Shown here in pieces: positions 55,826 to 64,000 of a stretch of 64,000 nt of DNA; the stretch's first letter is position 1; every line of letters starts with the position of its first letter. Where the stretch lies: the NCBI GenBank assembly GCA_009760885.1, contig CM019715.1, forward strand, positions 24,269,642-24,333,641, in the 5' to 3' direction. This stretch comes from Achatina immaculata. Lineage: Eukaryota > Mollusca > Gastropoda > Stylommatophora > Achatinidae. The notes under the pieces are model-generated. The model was not told the DNA's origin. It saw nothing but the letters and a program-made list of their open reading frames with translations, and did no database searches. The translations under genes and the position numbers were made by a program.

Positions 55826-56396
55826 GTCAGTCAGTCATTTGTATGTCCCTTGCGGAACTTTGCCTCCCTAACAGCTCTCTTGTAGGCTTCTCGGTTGTGA
55901 GCAAGATGGCCTGCTGCTGATGCATCCATATGTAGATTATCACCGATGTCTTGCAGCCATCTTCGTCTTAGCCTTCCTCTCTTTCTGTTTCAAAGTATGT
56001 ATCCTTCCAAGACGGTCTTCTCTAAATTATCATAACGTTTAATGTGTCCAAAATATTGAAGTTTTCTCTCTTTAATCCTCTTTACTAGCCAATCTTCTTC
56101 AATGTTACTTTTTTATGGTATGGATATATTTGTTAATTTTTATGTCTATAATATTTGAAGAGCTCTTCTGTTACATTTAAAGGCATTTGTGTGTTTCTCA
56201 GCTGTTTTGTTAAGTGCCCAGGTCTCATAGGCATATGTTGCGATGGCAAAGATGCACGCCCTTGAAAATCTTATATTTGTAGTTCTGTCTGCTTCTCTCC
56301 ACTTACTTTTTTACTTTCTGAAGAGAGATTTATGTCCTTTTTAATTTCCCTCATTATATCTCCATTATTAGTTTGTAATGATCCAAGATATTCGAG
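55826..56396 (-). mobile_element. RTE-B with (CAGT)n tail, divergent
   Basis: The target duplication CAAGACA is seen at 55819-55825 and 56397-56403. It covers the thumb and C-terminus with many substitutions and indels, so it is one of the oldest RTE-B copies. Its tail (CAGT)n matches the copies at 16.1 and 52.1 kb. Confidence 0.85.
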
Positions 56397-56489
56397 CAAG
56401 ACATTAAGCATGAATTTTTGTTAGTCTAAGGAACAGTCTTGTCAAAAAGTAGTTAAGCAAGAGTTAATTCCCTGTCTATGCTAATTTTA

Positions 56490-57035
56490 AAGTAAGAGAA
56501 CAAATTTTGTCGGATTAGAAAATTTTGTAGGATTAGAACTCGAAAAAATCGTCGACAAAGCACTTTAGTGAGACGTGAGAGAAAGAAAAATCACAAGAGA
56601 ATTACTTGGGATTCGAACACGGACTCCGGTAGGACGAGCAGCCGTCCGGCCACGACAGAACAGCGTAATATCGATTTAGCCAACTAGCACCCCCAAATAA
56701 AGGTATTTTGTTGACATAGTCTTTAGTAACTGCTCAGTAGTCACGAGGGATCGTGACACCCGGAAAGAAACGAGGTCGTGACACAGAAATTCCGTAGCTT
56801 AGATTCAGTCTCTCTTGCAGGTACCAACTTTTTAGACAAACATACACACGGTCTCCTGCCATGTCTGGTGCAAATTTGAACAACAATAACAAACGAACGA
56901 ATACTTATTACATGAAGTTAGTTTCTGGTGTAGTATACTATTTTTTCGAGGTCTAATCCTACCAAATTTGTTCTCTTACTTTACCGTACCAAAGACTCGT
57001 AGTTTCATATTTATAAAAAAAAAAAAAAGTTCCTT
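56490..57035 (-). mobile_element. T-SINE copy 2: longer tRNA-like element with inverted repeats
   Basis: The target duplication ATGCTAATTTTA is seen at 56478-56489 and 57036-57047. On the minus strand the order is AAGGAAC, an A/T-run, GAAACTACGAG, TTTGGTACGGTAAAGTAAGA and the first inverted arm. About 270 bp absent from copy 1 follow, then the tRNA-like core (GTGGCCGGACGGC as A box, GTTCGAATCCC as B box) and the second arm to 56490. A short duplication of the arm is present near 56500-56540. Both copies share ends, core and arms, so this is one family. Confidence 0.75.
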
Positions 57036-57047
57036 ATGCTAATTTTA

Positions 57048-58560
57048 GGCCGGTCAAAAAAAATCAATAATCAGGTCAAGCTAGCGGACCACTTGTTATG
57101 GCAGGGAGAAAGAGAAATTACACGTGGAAAGTGACTGTTACTGGAAGAGAAAGTTAACTATCGTCACAAGTCTAAATTTGGGAACATAGTTTATTGTTTA
57201 GAAACAAAGTTTTTTTTCCTAGAAGTCTGAAAGTTAGAAAAACAACGTTTGTTATATGAAGTGAAACTTCACAGACATAAATTTCGGGAAAGGAGTTAGA
57301 GATAATCCCAGTTATATAAAAGCAGTAGAATATTGTAAAAGATCAGACGGAATGGTTCTTAGATTATGATATTTGAATCATGAGCACTAGGAGACCAGAT
57401 TTTCGTAGGATGTTTTCTGAGTATGAGTGGATTTTTGTGATTTTGGATTTTTGGTAGTTTCTCCTAGATGTAGCTGGTTTTTGGCCATTGTCCGCATTAG
57501 GACAATTGACCTGTGTTAGCAATGTAACGATTGTAGTAGCTGTCTTTGTTAGGAAAAAATTCTGCTCAGTTTCCAGTTTTTGCTAGTGAGTTATTGCGTG
57601 AGTGAGGAGTTTCCTTTATAATGTCAGTATATTTTGTATGTGATTTTTGTAGTCATTCCTTTTGTTTAGTCTCCAGCTTCCCAATGGCAAACGAGCTCTT
57701 GCTTGGGAAGACCTGTTCTGTACGTTGTTGTTGCTGCTGTGTGGCAGTAGTTTTCCTCATCCGCACCAGTCACCCTCCATCTTTTCATAAACAAACTATT
57801 GTCTTAGTCTTGAATTACACTTTTGGTTGATTACTCAACACCGTGGCTATGTGGCTCTCGTTGAGCGCTTGATTGTCTAGTCCTGCTGTGCTGCGGTTGT
57901 TTAGTGTTGAAGTTGCGTACATGTGCGTGTTGTGTTTCACTGAGCATATCTAAGAAACAAAAGTAGTTAAAGGGTTCCATAGATACCACTTACTATCTTG
58001 ATCCTTGTAGAACTTCAAAATTCTTACAAGATATTACACTAGATTCCCGACCTTGTTAGCAGCACAGAGACTTCGTCATATGGATTAGATGCCGACTTTA
58101 GACACGACTGCAGCAGTCAAAATATTGGATTAATAGATGCAGTTCACCTATATTGCAGTACTACTGTTGTCGTATCACTACATCGGTACGTCTTTACCGT
58201 GTGCCTGTTCCAAAAGGCATTCTGCATTAAAATAACGTTGTCAATGTTAATAACAACATTCATTAGGATATGGAAATTTTAAAAAAAAGAGAATAAAAAT
58301 ATAAATAAATTATTGTTGCCATGAACACTACTAAATGTAGCAAAGAAAATACAGAAAGAAAAAGATATTAATAAAGTGTCATACAGAGATAACGATACAT
58401 CTGATTTTAAAAAAAACATAAATCTGTATAAAAGTAGTCATACAGAAAAATGTAGTTCTTTTTACTATCACACTTTGTTATATATTTATAATTCATGGAA
58501 ACTTAATTTTGTTATTTATTATAATTTTATACAGTTCATGTTCATATACTGTGCATTACT
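57048..58560. other. No gene seen
   Basis: A 69-codon Cys-rich frame at 57621-57830 lies over a (TTG/CTG) tract and is not convincing. Nothing else. Confidence 0.45.
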
Positions 58561-58604
58561 ATAGGTGTGCTAGTGATAGCAATAATAGCAGTAATGTTAA
58601 CTAA

Positions 58605-58740
58605 GTACAACAGAAATATAGATTGTAGGATGATGTGGAAATAGAAAAAGCGGAAGTATAGATTGTAGGATGATGCGAAAATAGAAAAGCAGAAGTATAG
58701 ATTGCAGTGTGATGTGGAAATAGAAAAAAAACTGTTACCA
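58605..58740. repeat. Minisatellite, about 46 bp, three units
   Basis: AGTATAGATTGTAGGATGAT, then GGAAATAGAAAAAGC, repeats three times. Confidence 0.8.
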
Positions 58741-58744
58741 TTTG

Positions 58745-59220
58745 AATACTGGAATGACATTTTTCATCAGACTGTAAATGTTTCATATAAAATGTTTCCT
58801 CTCATTTGGGAAATAACATATGTGCAGATGTGCTGTTACATTCCTTTGATAAACATAAACGTAATCTACCAGCGATATGACGTAGTAGATAACAGTTATG
58901 TACAAGAAGCTATATGACCAACAGGAAGTAGGCAGTTGTTGAACAGTAATATACAATGTTGTTATCTTGTGGATTATATTGTAGCAGTGTTTCTCAAAAT
59001 GTATTACATGAGAGCACAAAAAGTCAAACTTTTCCCTGCATTTTCACGAAAAATAGGAAAAAAAATTTTTTTAAATACTTTATACGTCTGACGACACAAA
59101 TGTGAAGTGTGATGTAATGGTTTCATATTTTACTGACAAAAAGAAACATTACAAGCATGGAAAGTTGAATTCTGGCAAATATACTAATAAGTATTCTGAG
59201 TCACATTTGGACAATACATG
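58745..59220. other. No gene seen
   Basis: Short unassigned frames only. Confidence 0.4.
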
Positions 59221-59224
59221 TAAA

Positions 59225-59520
59225 CGTACTACTGGCAATTTTTATCTAAGGAGACGGTTTTGAAACAGGCAGATTTCAGTTGTGGGTTTTTGCCAAAGCA
59301 ATTCCTTGGTAAGTAGCTCATCTCATGGCCGTATCTACCAATGTTGGATTTGCATAATTGACTACAGTAGCAGCAGGCAATACTTGTGTTGTAAGGTCCA
59401 GCTTCCATGCACTTGAATCTTCTAACTTCAAGTTTAGTCCTCATTTCCTGCTCAAATGATAATGTTTCCTTGTGCAGAGCTGTTTTCCATGTGATTCCAT
59501 ATTTGAGAAGGTCCTCCCAT
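59225..59520 (-). pseudogene. C-terminal zinc-finger end of a non-LTR polyprotein
   Basis: The minus strand reads IWEDLLKYGITWKTALHKET, the RTKLEVRR region, then CCYCSQLCKSNIGRYGHEMS. A Cys-x2-Cys-x(n)-(S/K)-x-IG-x-x-x-H finger after a WxxxL...E helical stretch is typical of the last residues of a group of animal non-LTR polyproteins, with IG(L)xSH in most. Only this terminal piece remains. No tail repeat is seen. Confidence 0.55.
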
Positions 59521-59690
59521 ATCTAGTGGCTGATAGAAAAATCTCTCATTGATGACTTAATATACCTTTATTTCAATATAAAATGTTTTCTGCAATGTCA
59601 TCACCACCACTGTCATTATCCACCTATAAAACTGTGGTTCTTAAAGACCTAGGAACCGTCCAGTCCCCTGTTAGGTATGGCCATATTTCT

Positions 59691-60062
59691 CATTCATTCA
59701 TTTGCATGTCCCTTGCGGAACTTTGCCTCCCAAACAGCATTCCTGTAGGCCTCTCGGTTGTGAGCAAGATGGCCTGCTGCTGTTGCATCCATTTCCAGAT
59801 CGTCAACGATGTCTTGCAGCCATCTTCGTCTTGGTCTTCCTCTTTTTCTTTTTCCTATTATGTATCCTTCCAATACGGTCTTCTCTAAATTATCCTGACG
59901 TTTAATGTGTCCAAAATATTTCAGTTTTCTCTCTTTAATCCTCTTCACTAGCCAGCCTTCTTCAATATTAAGCTCTTGTAGTATAGATATATTTGTTCTT
60001 TTTTGTATCCGCGATATTTGGAGAACTCTTCTGTAGCATTTACATTCAAAGGCATTTATGTG
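59691..60062 (-). mobile_element. RTE-B 3-prime fragment
   Basis: The minus frame MKRIKERKLKYFGHIKRQDN to KGHANE is open for 84 codons, with the (CATT)n tail at the left. Its right end stops at TGTTTCT within the thumb. The possible target duplication is only TTTCT, so the boundary is uncertain. Confidence 0.88.
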
Positions 60063-60159
60063 TTTCTAGTGCATCCAAAAACGAAATCCGCTAAAGAATG
60101 TCCAATCTGTTCCTTTATTATATACGACGGTAAAACTAAACAAGCTATCTTCTTTCTAT

Positions 60160-60330
60160 TTACAACTGGTTATAAGCCTATCTGTACTACTGTTGCTATT
60201 TTGTCCTGGAATCTTATGACTGGTAGTAAGCCGATCTGTACTGCTGTTGTTATGTTGCTGTTTTGTGCTGGAATCTTATGACTGGTTGTAAGCCCATCTG
60301 TACTGCTGTTGCTGTTTTGTTCTGGAATCT
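60160..60330. repeat. Minisatellite, 55-65 bp, three units
   Basis: Units made of GGTTATAAGCCTATCTGTAC, GTTGCTATTTTGT and CTGGAATCTTATGACT repeat three times. Confidence 0.8.
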
Positions 60331-60592
60331 CCTAGCCCATCTATTTATTTATTCTAAAATCTTGCACTCAAACTATTTAAAACGTTTCCCTCTTATTGAG
60401 AGCAAATTAACTGTCAGTTTGAAAACGAACAGTGTGCGTATCTCACGTCGCTGTATATAGATTTCCTATGGTGTTGAAGAGTGGACTTTCTAGCAGTAGC
60501 CGATTAAAAACTTCCAGCGAGGCAGCCGTGAAGAGTTGTAATGAGTGACTGATATCGGATAGGAAGTGTTCTATGATGGTTTCCATACTTAC

Positions 60593-60676
60593 TGAGACAG
60601 AAATAGCAACCAAATGTTGCCGGTATGAGAAACATGAATCACATAAAGCGTGCATGCTGCAGTGTTGTTTCGCCAT
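60593..60676 (-). CDS. Possible first coding exon of an unknown gene
   Basis: ATG at 60676 opens MAKQHCSMHALCDSCFSYRQ and 8 more residues to a strong donor, TCTCA|GTAAGT, in phase 0. Without splicing the frame runs to 77 codons (ending NLYTAT). An NRF1-like site lies 63 bp upstream of the ATG. I do not recognise the protein and cannot find an acceptor partner in phase, so this is a candidate only. Gene B exon 1 has a phase-1 acceptor and does not fit. Confidence 0.3.
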
Positions 60677-60737
60677 TTACAAAAATAGAAAAGACAAAAA
60701 GCTTGTCCCACGCACATACTAACAATGTCGACGATAT

Positions 60738-60750
60738 GGCGCATGCGCAG
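60738..60750. promoter_or_regulatory. NRF1-like palindromic site
   Basis: GGCGCATGCGCAG contains the palindrome GCGCATGCGC, the core of the NRF1 site found in many TATA-less animal promoters. It is a rare CpG-rich island in an AT-rich region and lies just upstream of an ATG with a good donor on the minus strand. Confidence 0.4.
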
Positions 60751-61152
60751 TGTGATAACATGAAATTAAGTTAGTTTACGTATTATTACTAGGAAGTATA
60801 TTAGTCTTTTTCAATAATGCTTTGTGATATTTATTTATATTTACAACACACAACGCGATTTTTTTTGTTTGTTTTTGTTTTATTCAATTAATCGGTCAAA
60901 GTTAGCGCATACACTCCTAGAGTTGGCATGATCTGACTGTTTTCATCACTTAATTCTTTATTTCGCTCTATTCACTTTCTATCCATTCTTCAGAAAGTAG
61001 GTTCAGAACTGAGCTTGAAAAGAAAAAAAAAACTTTTATCTAATTTAATGTATCTGGCATGAGATAGACCAGAAGCTTTTTTTTTTGGTGTAAAAGAAAA
61101 CTAAAACTTTCAAATCTCTGGTACAAAATTATTTACTATCTGTATTTTGTAA
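60751..61152. other. No gene seen
   Basis: AT-rich, homopolymer runs. Confidence 0.4.
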
Positions 61153-61464
61153 CACACAAAAAAGAACAAATATATCTATACTACAAGAGCTTAATATTGA
61201 AGAAGGCTGGCTAGTGAAGGGGATTAAAGAGAGAAAACTGAAATATTTTGGACACATTAAACGTCATGATAATTTAGAGAAGACCTTATTGGAAGGATAC
61301 ATAATGGGATAAAGAAAAAGAGGAAGACCAAGACGAAGATGGCTGCAAGACATCGTTGACGATCTGGAAATGGGTGCAGCAGCAGCAGGTCATCTTGCTC
61401 ACAACCGAGAGGCCTACAGGAGTGCTGTTTGGGAGGCAAAGTTCCGCAAGGGACATGCAAAATA
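61153..61464 (+). mobile_element. RTE-B 3-prime fragment lacking the tail repeat
   Basis: From the codons for KEQIYLYYKSL to GKFRKGHAK, matching RTE-B. One in-frame stop replaces a Lys codon in MG(K)RKRGRP. It ends at GACATGCAAA without the (AATG) repeat, unlike its relatives. Confidence 0.85.
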
Positions 61465-62159
61465 TCTTTGTTTGGAAGTACTCTTTAGAAGGTACAAATG
61501 TGAGACTTATTAAGAGCATACACTGGTCAAATAGCTAACCATGACAGTGAAAAACAGCTTTTTGCGAAATATCTTGAAACAAACCCCTGATCTTTTCCTA
61601 TGTAAATAAAGAGGGATCAAAAAGGATTAAAGTTTATGAGGGTTTAAAATATGAGGGATCAGATCAGGGGTCAATATAAAACTCCCCACTTCTCTCACCC
61701 CCTCCCCTTTACAAAGAGACAAGACAAAAGAAGGCAACTGATCTAATTAGAATCACTAAGAACCGCGCACACTGGAGAACCAGCATCGCTAGCAACACAG
61801 CATTAAATGAATGAAATAAATCAACAAACACTAACAATATGATATCGACAGTCGATAGTTCTGTAAACGAGACTTTACAAGAGCACTAAAATGATCGAGA
61901 GAAACTGAAGTAGTAGATACTATTGTGAAAACAAGAATAGAGTCTATATGGTAGGAAGACAGTGATGAAAACAAGAATAGAGTGTATATTTTAGGAAATA
62001 GCTTGTTTTTTTTAATGTAGGAGCATATAAGGTGAAAGTCCAATTTAACATTAATGTGGTTTGTTTTTAAACGCAGTTGTTACATTCTGCTTGTAATAAA
62101 TGTCGTAATGCTGTCCTCCATTTATGTACTTTTCTTAATGGCGAAATAGCTCAGTATTT
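61465..62159. other. No gene seen; a duplicated short segment at 61930-61995
   Basis: GAAAACAAGAATAGAGT occurs twice 47 bp apart. A second short repeat (GAGGGATCA, GAGGGTTTAAAATATGAGGG) lies near 61605-61670. Confidence 0.45.
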
Positions 62160-62350
62160 ACTTCTTTTAGGTATGTAATGGATTTGGTGTTAGTTTCTAT
62201 ATTTTACCTGACAGTCGGTGCTACAGAGATCATGTGGTCAGTGCCACCATAAACCCCGTTGCTACTCTAGTTGCATGATGAGTCAGGTACTCACTTTTAC
62301 AATGTGGCTTGTCTAGGGTGTCCTGTGGGAACAAATACCCGACATAGGCA
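62160..62350 (-). mobile_element. SINE-1-like element (copy 5), distant
   Basis: TTGGTGTTAGTTTCTATATT, CCTGACAG, GAGATCATGTGGTCAGTGCC and AAATACCCGACAT follow the same order as the SINE-1 copies on the minus strand, but with many changes. It may be an older subfamily. Confidence 0.5.
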
Positions 62351-62780
62351 CTAAGGAGGTGGTAATGGCCTTGATTGGGGGGGGGTGCGGGAAGGCTGAA
62401 GGGGGTAAAGCAGTTCCACTTGAAAAAAAACGTTGACGAAAGTGTCTTGCAACCTACTGCTCAAGGTCATGTACATGAAAAAGTGCTACAGAGCAAAATA
62501 ATGTGTACATGTACAGTGTTACAGAGCAAAATAATGTACATGTACAGTGCTAAAGAACAAAGAAAAAAACCTCATAGCTAGGTTCTAACAAAGGCAAATC
62601 AATGCAGATACATAAACAAAATCTTTACATGACATACTTAGGCCGTCAGTTTACATTGAATGTATGTTATTAGAGGTTTTGTTATCAATGCTATGTTATC
62701 ACTACACATTCCTTCACTATCTAAATTCGACACTGAGGTATTCAAAACTTGAACCGCTGTTAGATATGGAGTGTGTACTT
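62351..62780. other. No gene seen; 3-prime flank of gene C with a short tandem repeat
   Basis: At 62455-62560 a unit of about 33 bp (GTGCTACAGAGCAAAATAAT, GTACATGTACA) repeats three times. A G-run lies at 62378-62386. Confidence 0.6.
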
Positions 62781-63801
62781 CTACCCTAGGCGGCCATATT
62801 TTCTTGGGAGAATAATTCTGATATAGAGAAACAAACCAAAAACTATCAAGACCGAGGTGGTAATGAAACCAGCGATAACACCAGCAATTATTAGAGGTGA
62901 CTGGTCAATAACTCTGTGTGTGTGCTTGACGTGACCTCTGGCTGTGTTTGGAGATAATGTTATATATGTTACTTTTCTTGCTGTATCTGTTACGGCGCTG
63001 CTGTGTTTAACAGAAATGGTGGAGAAATCTCTTGTTTTTGAATAAGATATCCTATGTGTTGTTTTTGTTCTCACTAATCCTGTTGTTGATTTTTTAATTA
63101 CGGGTCCAACTGATGATGATGTTGTAAACAGAGAAGCTGCTGAAGTTAAGCTCGATGTCGAGTGTCCCAGTGACGTCGAGTGTCCCAGTGATGTCGAGTA
63201 TCCAAATGACTTCGAGCGTCCCTCTGATGTATGTGTCGTCAAAGTTGAAATATAGGCTTCTCTGGAAGAGCTCAATGATGTTACTGGCTTTGATGATGGC
63301 AACGATGCTCCTAAACGTGAACTTAAAGATGACCCCCATAATGTGGATAATGTTGATGTGAATAAAGCGTTAAGATCATTATTTGTAATAAACGTTGTGT
63401 CATCCTTTACCGTTTGTGTTATAGCAGGTTGTGGTACTTTCGTGGTAGGACCTGGATGGGTAATGGCAGAATCACTATGGCCTTGGATAGAAGCCACGCT
63501 GTAATTTATCCCCTCTTTACTGGATGTCCAAACGAAATTTACGCATTCATCGCTACATGAACCTTCATTTTCTAAGCAAAATTTTTGACAACGTGTTCTG
63601 TTACAAGAATCAACGTCAGTATCTTGATGACACTTGAGACTGTTTTCAAATGAAGTGTGTTGACACTTGTAGTTCTTGGCTGAAGAGTAGTTTCCAGAAA
63701 AGGTCCCTTCAGATTTTGTTTCATTGACTGTTTTGTCCGAGTCGGAGATGTAGAATGCTGCACACTTTTCAGCTGTTCCTTGACACAGACATTTATAAAA
63801 C
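62781..63801 (-). CDS. Gene C, last coding exon: Cys module, Ser/Thr stalk, membrane helix
   Basis: The acceptor AATTATGTTTCAG precedes a split codon (phase 2). About 339 residues follow: FYKCLCQG, the Cys-rich module with NYKCQHTSFENSLKC and GSCSDECVNFVWTSSKEG, and a stalk rich in Ser and Thr with a six-residue repeat (TSLGHS). The helix is PLIIAGVIAGFITTSVLIVF, and the short basic tail ends RKYGRLG with a stop at 62781. The Cys spacing of CLC, KCQ, FENxxxC and CSDECV aligns with gene B. It has more Cys between FEN and CSDEC than B. The exon has no frame break. Its first exon must lie beyond 64000. The role is not known; single-pass surface topology is the safest statement. Confidence 0.82.
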
Positions 63802-64000
63802 CTGAAACATAATTAAGCACAAAAAATTCATAAAATTACACATAATCATAATATACAGCATTGGGAACTACGGTTATTGTTTTATGAAAGATGTTTTGAA
63901 TCACTAGGTAGTGAATGTGATTTAATTTTCCCAGGAATCAGCTTCTAGAGGCTATATGGCTATATTTTTTTTAACACATGTTACACCCTGTTTTCATCTT
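63802..64000. other. Gene C intron, incomplete at the window edge
   Basis: The sequence has no coding potential and carries the pyrimidine tract of the gene C acceptor. The upstream exon is outside. Confidence 0.6.

Overview
This is a eukaryotic, intron-containing, AT-rich window. It is dominated by decayed transposable elements, mainly RTE-type non-LTR retrotransposons, mariner DNA transposons and tRNA-derived SINEs. The repeat mix and long introns fit a lophotrochozoan invertebrate, and a mollusc is my best guess. Nothing in the window fixes the species. There are no operons, ribosome binding sites, CRISPR arrays or intact RNA genes.

The host content that stands out is a tandem family of three genes, all on the minus strand. 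I call them A (24.0-26.4 kb), B (38.2-49.4 kb) and C (62.8 kb to beyond the right edge). In each, a large last exon opens with the same splice phase and the same F-x-x-C-L-C start. It continues through a Cys-rich module containing an (R/K)CQ motif, a Ser/Thr-rich or basic stalk, one transmembrane helix and a short tail. They look like type I membrane proteins of an unnamed family. First coding exons with signal peptides are proposed for A and B and fit in phase. The first exon of C lies outside the window.

The most unusual structure is intron 1 of gene A. Its donor end lies in a 39-bp tandem array (seven units, four with an identical CAG|GTAAGT on the minus strand). Its acceptor end lies in a 41-43-bp array (eight units, each holding a copy of the pyrimidine tract, the AG and the first codons of exon 2). 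Both ends of one intron are therefore minisatellites built from its own splice sites.

Layout. 0-5 kb: unassigned sequence, a hAT-like short element and a tRNA-like element with inverted repeats. 5-10 kb: a stack of RTE fragments, including a 1.43-kb tandem duplication whose copies differ mostly by single-base indels. 10-20 kb: an orphan exon resembling proteasome subunit beta 1 (PSMB6), SINEs, a three-layer nest of retrotransposons and a minisatellite. 21.1-24.0 kb: a full-length RTE (family A) ending 8 bp past the stop codon of gene A. 24-26.7 kb: gene A and its arrays. 27-36 kb: unassigned sequence, RTE fragments and a mariner. 36-42.4 kb: an RTE-A relative, the gene B last exon and a full-length RTE-B whose target site begins 53 bp upstream of that exon. 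42-62 kb: the rest of gene B intron 1 and its first coding exon, a mariner split by an RTE-B, a third mariner, other retroelement remnants, a second tRNA-like element and a possible NRF1-type promoter with a first exon. 62.8-64 kb: gene C.

RTE-B accounts for at least a dozen copies. Eight have target-site duplications of 7-12 bp readable in the sequence, so this family has been a main builder of the locus. Family names RTE-A to RTE-F, SINE-1, T-SINE and element X are my own labels for sequences that recur in this window.
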